A stretch of 64,000 bases of DNA from Nitricoxidireducens sp046726235. GTDB lineage: Bacteria > Pseudomonadota > Gammaproteobacteria > Burkholderiales > Rhodocyclaceae. The translations under genes and the position numbers were made by a program. Location: contig JBKPAD010000002.1 in NCBI GenBank assembly GCA_046726235.1, positions 62,001 to 126,000 on the forward strand. The letters are read 5' to 3'. Below the pieces are notes generated by a model that was not told where the DNA came from, did not search any database, and saw nothing but the letters and a program-made list of their open reading frames with translations. Within the stretch, counting starts at the first letter, position 1. The number at the start of each line of letters is the position of its first letter. This document shows, piece by piece, positions 55,469 to 64,000 of this stretch.

Positions 55469-58400
55469 CCGACCCACTTCCTCGCGCTGCGGAACATGGT
55501 CGTCCACGGACCGTCCTCGCCCCAGCCTTCGGGATGCCAGGACATCTGCACGGTGCGGAAGATGCGCTCGGGGTGCGGCATCATGATGGTGAAGCGGCCG
55601 TCGGCGGTGGTCAGGCCGGCGATGCCGTCGGGCGAACCGTTCGGGTTGGCCGGATACTTGGTCGCCACGGCGCCGCGGTTGTCGACGTAGCGCAGCGCGA
55701 TCGCGGCGCGCGACTTCTGCGCATCGTCGGCGAACACCGCACGGCCCTCGCCGTGCGAGACCACGATCGGCAGCTTCGAGCCGGCCATGCCGGCGAGGAA
55801 GATCGATTTCGACTGCGGGATCTCGACCATGCCGAAGCGCGCCTCGAACTGCTCCGAGCGGTTGCGGTGGAAGGTCGGCCAGTCCTGCGCGCCGGGGATG
55901 ATGGCGGCGAGGTTGCTCATCATCTGGCAGCCGTTGCAGACGCCGAGCGCGAACGTGTCGGCGCGGCCGAAGAAGGCGGAGAACTCGGCGCGCAGGCGCT
56001 CGTTGAACAGGATCGACTTGGCCCAGCCCTGGCCGGCGCCGAGCACGTCGCCGTAGGAGAAGCCGCCGCAGGCGGCGAGCCCCTTGAAGTCGGCGAGATG
56101 CACGCGGCCCGCTTGCAGGTCCGACATGTGCACGTCGAAGGGCGCGAAGCCGGCGCGCTCGAAAGCCGCCGCCATCTCGACCTGGCCGTTGACGCCCTGC
56201 TCGCGCAGGATCGCGACCTTCGGGCGTGCGCCGCTGGCGACGAAGGGCGCCGCGATGTCGAACGTGAGTTGCGCCGACAGGCCGGGATCGGTCTCGTCGA
56301 GCAGCGCGTCGAATTCCTCCTGCGCGCAGCCGGCGTCGTCGCGCAGGCGCGCGATGCGGAAGCTGGTCTCGGCCCAGACGCGCTGCAGCTCGGCGCGCTT
56401 GGCGCCGAACACCTGGCGCGCGTTGCGCCAGACGCGGATCTCGTCGCGGTCGTTGAGCGTGCCGACCACATGCGAGCAAGCGCCGAGGCCGGCGTCGCGC
56501 AGCGCCTGCATCACGGCGGTGCGGTCGTCGCGGCGGATTTGCAGCACGGCGCCGAGCTCTTCGTTGAACAGTGCGGCCAGCAACTTGTCCTTGGTGCGCC
56601 CGCTGATGACTTCGGGCTTGCGCTCCATGCCGTCGACGTCGTTCATCAGCTCGTCGTAGCAGAGCGTATCGAGGTTCAGTGACACGCCGGCGCGGCCGGC
56701 GAAGCTCATTTCGCAAACGGTGGCGAACAGGCCGCCGTCGGAGCGGTCGTGATAGGCAAGGATGCGGCCTTCGGCGCCGAGCTTCTGCACCGCGCCGAAG
56801 AAGGCGGCGAGCAGCTTGGCGTCCGCATCGGGCGCTTCGCTGCCGGTGCTGCCATAAACCTGAGCCAGCGCCGAACCGCCGAGACGGTTGCGGCCGGCGC
56901 CGAGGTCGATCAGCAGCAACTCCGTCTCGCCGACGTCGGCATCGCGGCGCAGTTCGGGCGTCAGGGTGCGGCGCACGTCGGCGCAGGGCGCGAAGGCGGT
57001 GACGATCAGCGACAGCGGCGCCGTGACCTGCTTCTGCACGCCCTGCTCTTCCCAGCGCGTGCGCATCGACAGCGAATCCTTGCCGACCGGGATGGAGATG
57101 CCGAGCGCCGGGCAGAACTCGATGCCGACGGTCTTCACGGTGTCGAACAGCGCCGCATCCTCGGCGCCGTGGCCGGCCGCGGCCATCCAGTTCGCCGACA
57201 GCTTGACCTGCGACAGCGACGCCACGCTCGCCGCGGCGAGGTTCGTCAGCGCCTCGCCGACGGCCATGCGGCCGGAAGCGGGCGCGTCAAGCAGCGCGAC
57301 GGGCGTGCGCTCGCCCATGGCGAAGCATTCGCCCAGCGTGGTCGCGTAGCCGAGCGTCGTCACGGCGACGTCGGCGACCGGCACCTGCCACGGGCCGACC
57401 ATCTGGTCGCGCGCCGTCATGCCGCCGACGGTGCGGTCGCCGATGGTGATCAGGAAGCTCTTCGACGCCACCGACGGCAGGCGCAGCACGCGCAGCGCCG
57501 CATCCTTGAGATCGATGGCGGAAAGGTCGAGCGCCGGGGCGCTGACGGCGACGCGCGTCGTCGTGCGGTGCATGCGCGGCGGCTTGCCGAGCAGCACTTC
57601 CATGTCCATGTCGACCGGGTCGTTGCCGAAGTGGGCGTCGCGCACGCGCAGCTGGCCGTCGGCCGTAGCCGTGCCGATCACCGCGAACGGGCAGCGCTCG
57701 CGTTCGCACAGCGCCTTGAATTCGGGCAGGCGCTCGGGCGCGATGGCGAGCGTGTAGCGCTCCTGCGCCTCGTTGCACCAGATCTCGCGCGGCGACATGC
57801 CGGGCTCTTCGGACGGCACTGCGCGCAGGTCGAAGTCGGCGCCGCAACCGGCGCCGTGGGCGAGCTCGGGCATGGCGTTCGAGATGCCGCCGGCACCAAC
57901 GTCGTGGATGGCGAGGATCGGGTTGGCGTCGCCCATCTGCCAGCAGCGGTCGATGACTTCCTGCGCGCGGCGCTGGATCTCGGGGTTGCCGCGCTGCACG
58001 GAGGCGAAGTCGAGGTCCGCGGTGTTGGTGCCGGTGGTCATCGACGACGCGGCGCCGCCGCCGAGGCCGATCAGCATGCCGGGGCCGCCGAGCTGGATCA
58101 GCAGCGTGCCGGGCTTGAACTCGATCTTGAACGAGTGCTCGGCGGTGATGTTGCCGACGCCGCCGGCGATCATGATCGGCTTGTGATAGCCGCGCATCTC
58201 GCCGCCGAATTCCTGCTCGAAAGTGCGGAAGTAGCCGGCGAGGTTCGGGCGGCCGAATTCGTTGTTGAAGGCCGCGGCGCCGATCGGGCCCTCGATCATG
58301 ATGTCGAGCGCCGAGGCGATGCGGTCGGGCTTGCCGTACTTCGATTCCCACGGCTGCGCGTAGCCGGGGATATTGAGGTCAGAGACCGAGAAGCCGCACA

Positions 58401-59385
58401 GGCCGGCCTTGGGCTTGGAGCCGCGGCCGGTGGCGCCCTCGTCGCGAATCTCGCCGCCGGAGCCGGTGGCGGCGCCCGGGAAGGGCGAGATCGCCGTCGG
58501 GTGGTTGTGGGTCTCGACCTTGGCGAGGATGTGCGTGGTCTCCTCGACGTAGCGGTAGCCGCCGTCAGCCGCCGGGTAGAGCCGCTGCGTCGGCGCACCC
58601 TCGATGACCGCGGCGTTGTCGGAATAGGCGACCACCGTGCCTTCGGGATGCGCCCGGTGCGTCTCGCGGATCATGCCGAACAGCGACAGCGGCTGCTCCT
58701 CGCCGTCGACGGTCCAGGAGGCGTTGAAGATCTTGTGGCGGCAGTGCTCTGAGTTCGCCTGCGCGAACATCATCAGCTCGACGTCGGTGGGACTGCGCTT
58801 CACCTTGGTGAAGTGCTCGACGAGATAGTCGATCTCGTCGTCGGAGAGCGCGAGGCCCAGTTCGCGGTTGGCGGCGACGAGCGCCGCGCGGCCGCCGGCG
58901 ACGACGTCGACGGTCGTCAGCGGTTGCGGCGCGATGTGGCGGAACAGCGTGTCGGCGGCGTCGACACCGTCGAGCACGGATTCGGTCATGCGGTCGTGCA
59001 GGCGCGCGGCGAGCGCGGCGCGGTCGAGCTTCTTGCCGTCGGCGTGGAACGCGATGCCGCGCTCGATGCGCAGCACGCCGGCGAAGCCGCAGTTGCGGGC
59101 GATGTCGGTCGCCTTCGACGACCACGGCGAGATCGTGCCGAGACGCGGCGTCACCAGCAGCAGCTCGCCGGCAGGCGCCGCGGGCAAGGCCGCCGGGATG
59201 CCGAGCAGGTCCTTCAGGCGCGCGAGGTCGGCCTCGCCGGGCGCCGCCTCGACCTCGACGAAGTACCAGTGCTCGGCCGCCAGCGCGGACAGCGCCGGCA
59301 CCGCGAGGCGCACCTGTTCGACGATGCGGGCGAGCCGGGGGGCGGAAAAGGCGGCGGCGCCGCGCAGCTTGAGAATCTGTGCCAT
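55465..59385 (-). CDS. purL: Phosphoribosylformylglycinamidine synthase
   Basis: A 1306-residue single-chain FGAM synthase of the proteobacterial type, fourth step of purine synthesis (ATP and glutamine dependent). Seen: an N-terminal PurS-like domain, the FGAM synthase core with EVELMMFAQANSEHCRHKIF and KVETHNHPTAISPFPGAATG, a second AIRS-like half, and a C-terminal glutamine amidotransferase with the nucleophile Cys in LGVCNGCQMMSN, the His in VVSHGEG and MMPHPERIFR. Start ATG 59383-59385 (MAQILKLRGAAAFS) matches the family; 42 open codons upstream do not. A TATAAT lies about 37 bp upstream. Divergent from the 7TM kinase. Confidence 0.96.
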   Translation of the reverse strand: MAQILKLRGAAAFSAPRLARIVEQVRLAVPALSALAAEHWYFVEVEAAPGEADLARLKDLLGIPAALPAAPAGELLLVTPRLGTISPWSSKATDIARNCGFAGVLRIERGIAFHADGKKLDRAALAARLHDRMTESVLDGVDAADTLFRHIAPQPLTTVDVVAGGRAALVAANRELGLALSDDEIDYLVEHFTKVKRSPTDVELMMFAQANSEHCRHKIFNASWTVDGEEQPLSLFGMIRETHRAHPEGTVVAYSDNAAVIEGAPTQRLYPAADGGYRYVEETTHILAKVETHNHPTAISPFPGAATGSGGEIRDEGATGRGSKPKAGLCGFSVSDLNIPGYAQPWESKYGKPDRIASALDIMIEGPIGAAAFNNEFGRPNLAGYFRTFEQEFGGEMRGYHKPIMIAGGVGNITAEHSFKIEFKPGTLLIQLGGPGMLIGLGGGAASSMTTGTNTADLDFASVQRGNPEIQRRAQEVIDRCWQMGDANPILAIHDVGAGGISNAMPELAHGAGCGADFDLRAVPSEEPGMSPREIWCNEAQERYTLAIAPERLPEFKALCERERCPFAVIGTATADGQLRVRDAHFGNDPVDMDMEVLLGKPPRMHRTTTRVAVSAPALDLSAIDLKDAALRVLRLPSVASKSFLITIGDRTVGGMTARDQMVGPWQVPVADVAVTTLGYATTLGECFAMGERTPVALLDAPASGRMAVGEALTNLAAASVASLSQVKLSANWMAAAGHGAEDAALFDTVKTVGIEFCPALGISIPVGKDSLSMRTRWEEQGVQKQVTAPLSLIVTAFAPCADVRRTLTPELRRDADVGETELLLIDLGAGRNRLGGSALAQVYGSTGSEAPDADAKLLAAFFGAVQKLGAEGRILAYHDRSDGGLFATVCEMSFAGRAGVSLNLDTLCYDELMNDVDGMERKPEVISGRTKDKLLAALFNEELGAVLQIRRDDRTAVMQALRDAGLGACSHVVGTLNDRDEIRVWRNARQVFGAKRAELQRVWAETSFRIARLRDDAGCAQEEFDALLDETDPGLSAQLTFDIAAPFVASGARPKVAILREQGVNGQVEMAAAFERAGFAPFDVHMSDLQAGRVHLADFKGLAACGGFSYGDVLGAGQGWAKSILFNERLRAEFSAFFGRADTFALGVCNGCQMMSNLAAIIPGAQDWPTFHRNRSEQFEARFGMVEIPQSKSIFLAGMAGSKLPIVVSHGEGRAVFADDAQKSRAAIALRYVDNRGAVATKYPANPNGSPDGIAGLTTADGRFTIMMPHPERIFRTVQMSWHPEGWGEDGPWTTMFRSARKWVG

Positions 59386-59421
59386 GGTGGGACGGGAATA
59401 CCGGGGTCGGCGAAAGGTAGA

Positions 59422-59427
59422 ATTATA
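59422..59427 (-). promoter_or_regulatory. Perfect -10 hexamer TATAAT upstream of purL
   Basis: On the minus strand GGGTATAATTC stands out in a G+C-rich region, 37 bp before the purL ATG. No good -35 is visible at 16-18 bp, so it may depend on an activator. A GAATACCGG arm (59396-59404) lies in the predicted leader. Confidence 0.5.
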
Positions 59428-59516
59428 CCCGTCGCACCGCGGCGCCCCGCCCGGTTGCAGGCTCCGCACGTGGCCGCCGCCCCGCCACCCCAACCAAGAC
59501 AACGGAGACATTCCAG

Positions 59517-61901
59517 ATGCGGTTTACGGCCGTCGTCGCCGGCATGCTGCTGTGCTGTTCGCTCGTTGCCGGCACGGCAGCGGCGGACCGCGACGTGGTC
59601 GTCGCGCCGGAGGCGACCGAGGTGCCGCTGGTGGCGTCGGCACGCATCGTTGCCGACCGCGACGGCCGGCTGACCGCCGACGATCTGCTGGCGCTCCCGC
59701 CGGACGCGGGAATCGCTTCCGAAAGCACGATGGCGAGCTTCGGCTTCACCGGCACGACCTACTGGTTCTCGCTCTCCCTGACCAATCCCGCGGCGGCGCC
59801 GCAGCACCGCCTGCTGGCGTTCGAGCCGACCTGGCTCGACGACGTCGAGGTCACGCTGGTCGGCGCGGACGGCAGCCGGCGCGTCTTCCGCGGCGGCGAT
59901 GCGCGGCCTTTCGGCGAACGGGCGCTGTCGCACCGGCAGATCAATTTCGAGCTCGACCTGCCGCCCGGCCGCAGCCGGCTGCTGGTGCGCACGCAGACGC
60001 GCGATCCCTTCCTCGTCGCCATGAGCCTGTGGGAACGCGGCGCCTTCTACCATGCGGACGCCGACGAGGCGCTGTACTTCGGCACGCTCTACGGCGCCAT
60101 GGCGGCGCTGCTGCTGTTCAACCTGGTGCTGTTCTTCTCGGTGCGCGAGCGCATCTACGCCGCCTACGTGACCTACCTGGGGGCCTTCTTCGCCGCCCAC
60201 GCCACCTACAACGGCCACGCCTACGGGCTGTTCTGGCCGGATGCCCCCGCCTGGGCCAACTGGGCGCATTCGACCTTCATCTACCTGTTCCTGCTGGCTG
60301 GGCTGTTCTTCACCATTTCCTTCCTCGAATTGCGCAGCCTGATGCCTTCGGCATACCGGCAGGCGCGCGGCTTCTTCGCCGTGATGCTGGCCGCGTTCGC
60401 CGCTTCGGCGCTCGTCGGCGGCTACCACCTGCACGTGGCAAGCTCGATCCTCTGGGTGGTCGTGTATTCGCCGTTCGTGCTGTGGCTGGGCGTGCGCTCG
60501 TTCCGGGCTGGGAACCGCGCCGCGCGCTACTTCCTCACCGCGACGGCGGCCGGCTTCATCGGCTCGTTCGTCACCGCCGTCACCGTCGCGGGCTTCATTC
60601 CCTTCAGCTTCTATACCTATCGCGCGGTCGACATCGGCATGCTGGTCGACGCCATCCTGCTGTCGCTGGCCCTGGCCGACCGCCTGCGCATCGCCCGCGC
60701 CGAGGCAGACCGCGCGAAGGCGGAGCTGATCGAAGCGGGCCGCAGCTACGCGCGGCAGCTCGAGGAGACGGTGGCGCAGCGCACGCACGAACTCAGCGAA
60801 GCCAACGCCATCAAGGACAAGTTCTTCGGCATCGTCGCGCACGACCTGCGCGGGCCGGTCGGCGCCCTCTCGGGCCTGTTCAACGAAGTCGTCACCTCGC
60901 GCGACGACCTCAGCGACGAGATGCTGGAAGTGGTCCGCACCACGACGCTGAGCACCAAGAACTTCCTCGAGGAGCTGCTGACCTGGGCGCGCAGCCAGCG
61001 CGGCGAACTCGATTGCCACCCGGTGGCCGTCGACATGCGCCGCATGCTCGCCGAGACCGCAGAGCTGTTCGCGGCGCAGGCGCGCGCCAAGGGCATCGAA
61101 CTCGACCTGGAAATCGACGATGAATGCTGGGTGTACGCAGACATCTCGATGGCCCACACCATCCTGCGCAACCTGACCCACAACGCCCTCAAGTTCACCG
61201 ACAGCGGCGGCACGGTGCGCGCGCACCTGTCGCGCGAAGCCGGCCGCTGCCGCGTGTCGATCGCCGACACCGGCACCGGCATGCCGGCCATCATCCGCGA
61301 CAACATCTTCCGCCTCGACGTCAGGCCGCAGTCCTCGCCCGGAACCCGCAACGAATCGGGAACCGGCCTCGGGCTGATCCTGTGCCGCGAGTTCGCGGAG
61401 CGCAACGGCGGCACCGTCGGCGTCGAGAGTGAAGCGGGCAAGGGCTCGACCTTCTGGTTCACCCTGCCGCTCGCCGCCGACGAAAAGATCCTCGACCTCC
61501 GCGCCATGCTCGCGAACGCGCGCGCGCTGAAAATCCTCGTCGCCGAGGACGACAAGCTGCATCGCGACGCGGCCGTACGCATCCTGCGCGAGATCGGCTG
61601 CACGCCGGCGTTCGCGGCGGACGGCCTGGAGGCGATCCGGCTGGCCAGCGCCGGCGACTTCGACCTGATCCTGATGGACATCGACATGCCGGCGCTCGAC
61701 GGCATCGAGGCGACGCGGCGGCTGCGCGCCGCCGGGTGCCGCAGCAGCATCGTCGCGCTCTCCTCGTATTCGCGCAAAGAGCTCGACCGCATTGCGGGCG
61801 ACGTCCGCTTCGACGAATATCTGTACAAGCCGCTGGCGCGGGAGGACGCGCTGATGCTGCTGCTCGCACATCCCGCCGCCGCCGCGCGCCGCACCGCGTG
61901 A
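59517..61901 (+). CDS. 7TM-DISM hybrid sensor histidine kinase with receiver domain
   Basis: A 794-residue membrane kinase. Signal peptide (about 1-23), a periplasmic 7TMR-DISM extracellular domain (about 30-180, with TYWFSLSLTNPAAAPQHRLL), seven membrane helices (about 185-395), a coiled coil, HisKA with the phospho-acceptor His442 in FFGIVAHDLRGPVGALSG, HATPase_c (LRNLTHNALKFTDSGG, DTGTGMP, GTGLGLILC) and a receiver domain with the phospho-acceptor Asp721 in LILMDIDMPALDG. DISM extracellular domains are thought to bind carbohydrate-like ligands. No output domain is fused. ATG 59517 is the start. The two genes behind it on the strand are not functionally related in an obvious way. Confidence 0.9.
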   Translation: MRFTAVVAGMLLCCSLVAGTAAADRDVVVAPEATEVPLVASARIVADRDGRLTADDLLALPPDAGIASESTMASFGFTGTTYWFSLSLTNPAAAPQHRLLAFEPTWLDDVEVTLVGADGSRRVFRGGDARPFGERALSHRQINFELDLPPGRSRLLVRTQTRDPFLVAMSLWERGAFYHADADEALYFGTLYGAMAALLLFNLVLFFSVRERIYAAYVTYLGAFFAAHATYNGHAYGLFWPDAPAWANWAHSTFIYLFLLAGLFFTISFLELRSLMPSAYRQARGFFAVMLAAFAASALVGGYHLHVASSILWVVVYSPFVLWLGVRSFRAGNRAARYFLTATAAGFIGSFVTAVTVAGFIPFSFYTYRAVDIGMLVDAILLSLALADRLRIARAEADRAKAELIEAGRSYARQLEETVAQRTHELSEANAIKDKFFGIVAHDLRGPVGALSGLFNEVVTSRDDLSDEMLEVVRTTTLSTKNFLEELLTWARSQRGELDCHPVAVDMRRMLAETAELFAAQARAKGIELDLEIDDECWVYADISMAHTILRNLTHNALKFTDSGGTVRAHLSREAGRCRVSIADTGTGMPAIIRDNIFRLDVRPQSSPGTRNESGTGLGLILCREFAERNGGTVGVESEAGKGSTFWFTLPLAADEKILDLRAMLANARALKILVAEDDKLHRDAAVRILREIGCTPAFAADGLEAIRLASAGDFDLILMDIDMPALDGIEATRRLRAAGCRSSIVALSSYSRKELDRIAGDVRFDEYLYKPLAREDALMLLLAHPAAAARRTA

Positions 61902-61916
61902 CACCGGAGAACCGCC

Positions 61917-62390
61917 ATGACGCTGACCCTGACTTCGACCGCCTTTGCACACCAGGGCGAGATTCCGTCGCGCCACACCTGCGAAGGCGAGAACCTCTCG
62001 CCGCCGCTCGCCTGGAGCGGCGTGCCGCCCGGTACGAAGAGCCTGGCGCTGATCGTCGACGACCCCGATGCGCCGGACCCGGCCGCGCCCAAGCGCGTCT
62101 ACGTGCATTGGGTCGCCTACAACCTGCCGCCCGAAGCGACCAGCCTGCCCGAGGCGGTGGCGAAGCTGCCGGGCGCCGGCCGCGACGGCACCAACGACTG
62201 GCAGCGCACGGGCTACGGCGGCCCCTGCCCGCCGATCGGACGCCACCGCTATTTCCACAAGCTCTATGCACTCGACACGCTGCTGCCCGACCTCGGCCAT
62301 CCGACCAAGGCCGCGCTGGAGAAGGCGATGGCCGGCCACGTGATCGCCGAGGCGCAGCTGGTCGGCACCTACCAGAAGAAGAGGGCTTGA
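61917..62390 (+). CDS. YbhB/YbcL family PEBP-like protein
   Basis: A 157-residue protein of the phosphatidylethanolamine-binding / Raf-kinase-inhibitor-like fold. Seen: the N-terminal IPSRHTCEGENLSPPLAWSG, the ligand-site block ALIVDDPDAPDP and YVHWVAYNLPP, and YGGPCPPIGRHRYFHKLYAL. Length and motifs fit bacterial YbhB. The biochemical role is unsettled in bacteria. It lacks a signal peptide, so it is cytoplasmic. It lies 15 bp after the hybrid kinase gene with a GGAG ribosome site, so may be co-transcribed. Confidence 0.92.
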   Translation: MTLTLTSTAFAHQGEIPSRHTCEGENLSPPLAWSGVPPGTKSLALIVDDPDAPDPAAPKRVYVHWVAYNLPPEATSLPEAVAKLPGAGRDGTNDWQRTGYGGPCPPIGRHRYFHKLYALDTLLPDLGHPTKAALEKAMAGHVIAEAQLVGTYQKKRA

Positions 62391-62444
62391 TTCGCCACGC
62401 ATCGTCCGCAAATATCCGCGGTCCAACAGGGAAAACACAAACAC

Positions 62445-63308
62445 ATGACCGCCAACGCCTGCGACGCCAGCCTCGCCGACTTCGAACACAAGGTGATCGA
62501 CGCCTCGCGCGAGGTGCCGGTGCTGGTCGACTTCTGGGCCGACTGGTGCCAGCCCTGCCGCATCCTCAAGCCCATCCTCGAGAAGCTCGCCGCCGAGTAC
62601 GGCGGGCGCTTCAAGCTCGCCAAGGTGAATTCTGACCAGAACCAGGAACTCGCCGTGCGCTATGGCGTGCGCGGCATTCCGGCGGTGAAGGCCTTCGTCG
62701 GCGGCGAGATGGTCGACGAATTCACCGGCGCGCTGCCCGAGGCCCAGGTGCGCGAGTTCATCGACCGGCTGATTCCCTCGCCCGGCGAGCCGATGCGCCT
62801 CGACGCCGCCGAAGCGCGACGCGCCGGCGACCTCGCCGCCGCGCGCCAGCTCTTGCTCGAGGCGATCGCCTTCGACCCCGCCAACGAATCCGCGCAGCTC
62901 GACCTGGCCGAAGTCTTCCTCGACGAAGGCGCGATCGACGAAGCGCGCGGCATCATCGACGCGCGCGCCGAATCGGCCCGCGACCGCGCCCGCATCGAGG
63001 CGCTCGCCGCACGCCTGCAGCTCGCGTCCAGCGGCGGCGGCGCCGACGTCGGCGAGCTCGAGCGCAAGCTCGCCGCCGATCCGGCCGACCTCGCCGCGCG
63101 CCTGCAGCTCGCCAACGCGCTGGCGCTCAAGCACGACTACCGCCCGGCCTTCGAGCACCTGCTGGAAATCGTGCGCCGCGACCGGCAATGGAACGAGCAA
63201 GCCGGCCGCAAGACGCTGCTGACGCTGTTCAACCTGCTCGGCGGCCACGCCGAGCACGACGACCTGGTGCGCGAGTATCGCGTCGCGCTGGCGCGGACAC
63301 TGAATTAG
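62445..63308 (+). CDS. CnoX/YbbN-like thioredoxin with TPR-type C-terminal domain
   Basis: A 287-residue cytoplasmic protein: a thioredoxin fold (about 10-110) with the active site WADWCQPCRI and the cis-Pro loop GIPAV, then a helical TPR-like domain (about 125-287) of paired Ala/Leu-rich helices (AEARRAGDLAAARQLLLEAI). E. coli CnoX has the same length and layout and acts as a holdase-thioredoxin that protects proteins from bleach-type oxidation and passes them to chaperones. Its catalytic motif is SXXC in E. coli; here both cysteines of WCQPC are present, so it probably also reduces disulphides. ATG 62445 follows the PEBP gene by 54 bp. Confidence 0.9.
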   Translation: MTANACDASLADFEHKVIDASREVPVLVDFWADWCQPCRILKPILEKLAAEYGGRFKLAKVNSDQNQELAVRYGVRGIPAVKAFVGGEMVDEFTGALPEAQVREFIDRLIPSPGEPMRLDAAEARRAGDLAAARQLLLEAIAFDPANESAQLDLAEVFLDEGAIDEARGIIDARAESARDRARIEALAARLQLASSGGGADVGELERKLAADPADLAARLQLANALALKHDYRPAFEHLLEIVRRDRQWNEQAGRKTLLTLFNLLGGHAEHDDLVREYRVALARTLN

Positions 63309-63324
63309 CCGGGCGCGCGATTAG

Positions 63325-63353
63325 TTGACTTCCCTAGTCGGACTCTGTAGCGT
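63325..63353 (+). promoter_or_regulatory. Possible sigma-70 promoter for the small ORF
   Basis: TTGACT (63325-63330), 17-bp spacer, TAGCGT (63348-63353). The -35 matches in 5 of 6 positions and the -10 in 3 of 6. It lies 32 bp before the ATG at 63385. Confidence 0.3.
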
Positions 63354-63384
63354 GAAGCCACGTTGCCGACCCGAGGAGATCACC

Positions 63385-63573
63385 ATGGTTTCGTTGAACG
63401 AACTTTGCGATCGCGCCGATCCGCTCAATTCCTCGCTGCAACAAGCCTGCGCCCTGCCGCGCTCCCCGGCCGACATGACGCCGCTTCCCGAGCCGCATAC
63501 GGATGTCGCGTTCGACTCGTCCTGGGAAGCGCTGCTGGTGGGCACGCCGGCGGTCATGCAACCGGGTGACTGA
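63385..63573 (+). CDS. Small protein of unknown function
   Basis: A 62-residue ORF, MVSLNELCDRADPLNSSLQQ to GTPAVMQPGD, acidic and without a membrane segment or signal peptide. I recognise no family. Support for reality: a perfect GAGGAG ribosome site 7 nt before ATG 63385 and a possible promoter just upstream. Against: it is short and lies in a region where open frames are common. It stands alone between the thioredoxin gene and a chemoreceptor gene on the other strand. Confidence 0.5.
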   Translation: MVSLNELCDRADPLNSSLQQACALPRSPADMTPLPEPHTDVAFDSSWEALLVGTPAVMQPGD

Positions 63574-63634
63574 CCGCTAGCGGATTCGCCGCCGGCCGTC
63601 GCGCGGGCCGGTACGCGAGGCCTGCTGAAGGGCT

Positions 63635-64000
63635 CTAAGTCTGGAAGCGGGCGACGTGCCCGTTCATCTGGCGCGTCAGCGCGGTCAGTTCGCCGATCAG
63701 CCCGTGCACGTTGCCGACGGCCTTGTGCGTGCTCTCGGCCATGGTGACGATGCCGTCGACGTTGCGCGCGATGTCCTCGCTGGCGAGCTTCTGCTCGGAG
63801 ATCGAACGGTTGATGTCGCCGACGCTGCGGTGCGTCTCGCGCACCGTCGTGCCGGTCGATTCGAGCGCACGCGACACGCTCTCCAGCCGCACCTCGGCCT
63901 CGCCGAGGTGCGAGGTGCCCGCGGCGATCGTCGCCGTCACTTCTCCGGACTGCGCCATCATCGAGCGCATCACGCCGTCGATCTGGCGCGCGGTGGCGGC
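63635..64000 (-). CDS. Methyl-accepting chemotaxis protein, C-terminal end (5' part outside window)
   Basis: The last 121 or so codons of a chemoreceptor, open to the window edge. Visible is the descending arm of the signalling hairpin with methylation-helix character: SVSRALESTGTTVRETHRSV, ISEQKLASEDIARNVDGIVT, ending MNGHVARFQT. These features match the C-terminus of MCPs after the conserved tip, which would lie beyond base 64000. No CheR/CheB-binding pentapeptide is present. The sensor domain cannot be judged. Confidence 0.85.
   Translation of the reverse strand, partial: AATARQIDGVMRSMMAQSGEVTATIAAGTSHLGEAEVRLESVSRALESTGTTVRETHRSVGDINRSISEQKLASEDIARNVDGIVTMAESTHKAVGNVHGLIGELTALTRQMNGHVARFQT

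Noticed and set aside
59214..63257. A long minus-strand frame over the hybrid kinase, PEBP and thioredoxin genes
   Set aside because: All three plus-strand genes have intact catalytic motifs; the antisense frame has none and is an effect of GC-rich third positions.

Overview
The window is a high-G+C chromosomal segment from a Gram-negative bacterium. A betaproteobacterium near the Rhodocyclales fits best. The pointers are a PEP-CTERM/exosortase substrate, an RTX type I secretion locus, a RelA without a working hydrolase domain, many GGDEF/EAL proteins and a porin-cytochrome electron conduit. This placement is inference. I see no tRNA, rRNA, CRISPR array, insertion sequence or prophage.

Layout. 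1-5990: central metabolism, with the 3' part of ppk1, aconitase acnA (convergent, 3' ends overlapping) and fumC (divergent from acnA). 6107-11614: a four-gene operon for trans-envelope electron transfer, made of a monoheme cytochrome, a decaheme MtrA/DmsE-type cytochrome, an MtrB/PioB-type outer-membrane barrel and a CbcL-like inner-membrane protein that fuses a multiheme c domain to a cytochrome b domain. 11615-11904 is a block of nested inverted repeats. 11905-18235: a Cys-rich secreted protein, a PEP-CTERM protein, a Cache-PAS-GGDEF-EAL sensor and relA. 18490-33762: a type I secretion locus with a 1960-residue RTX/VCBS protein, its ABC transporter and membrane fusion protein, and on the other strand a 2052-residue RTX haem peroxidase. 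34091-36153: small housekeeping and hypothetical genes (arfB, DUF3820, an XRE regulator, a VOC protein).

36364-50343 is a signalling block: a CheB-CheR-PAS protein translationally coupled to a hybrid histidine kinase, a giant CheB-CheR-PAS-GGDEF-EAL fusion, a PAS diguanylate cyclase of visibly lower G+C, and a PAS-GAF-GGDEF-EAL protein. 50492-55468: a histidine kinase with a c-type haem motif in a DUF3365 domain, a hemerythrin, and a NIT-domain chemoreceptor, with an FNR/Anr-like box between the last two. 55465-63573: purL, a 7TM-DISM hybrid kinase, a PEBP-family protein, a CnoX-like thioredoxin and a small ORF. The window ends inside another chemoreceptor gene.

How it fits together (inference): the cytochrome operon has everything needed to move electrons between the quinone pool and the cell exterior except an outer-surface cytochrome. 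The surrounding haem, di-iron, PAS and Cache sensors feed c-di-GMP and chemotaxis outputs that could tune attachment and motility to redox conditions. The secreted RTX proteins and the PEP-CTERM protein would supply the cell-surface or matrix side.
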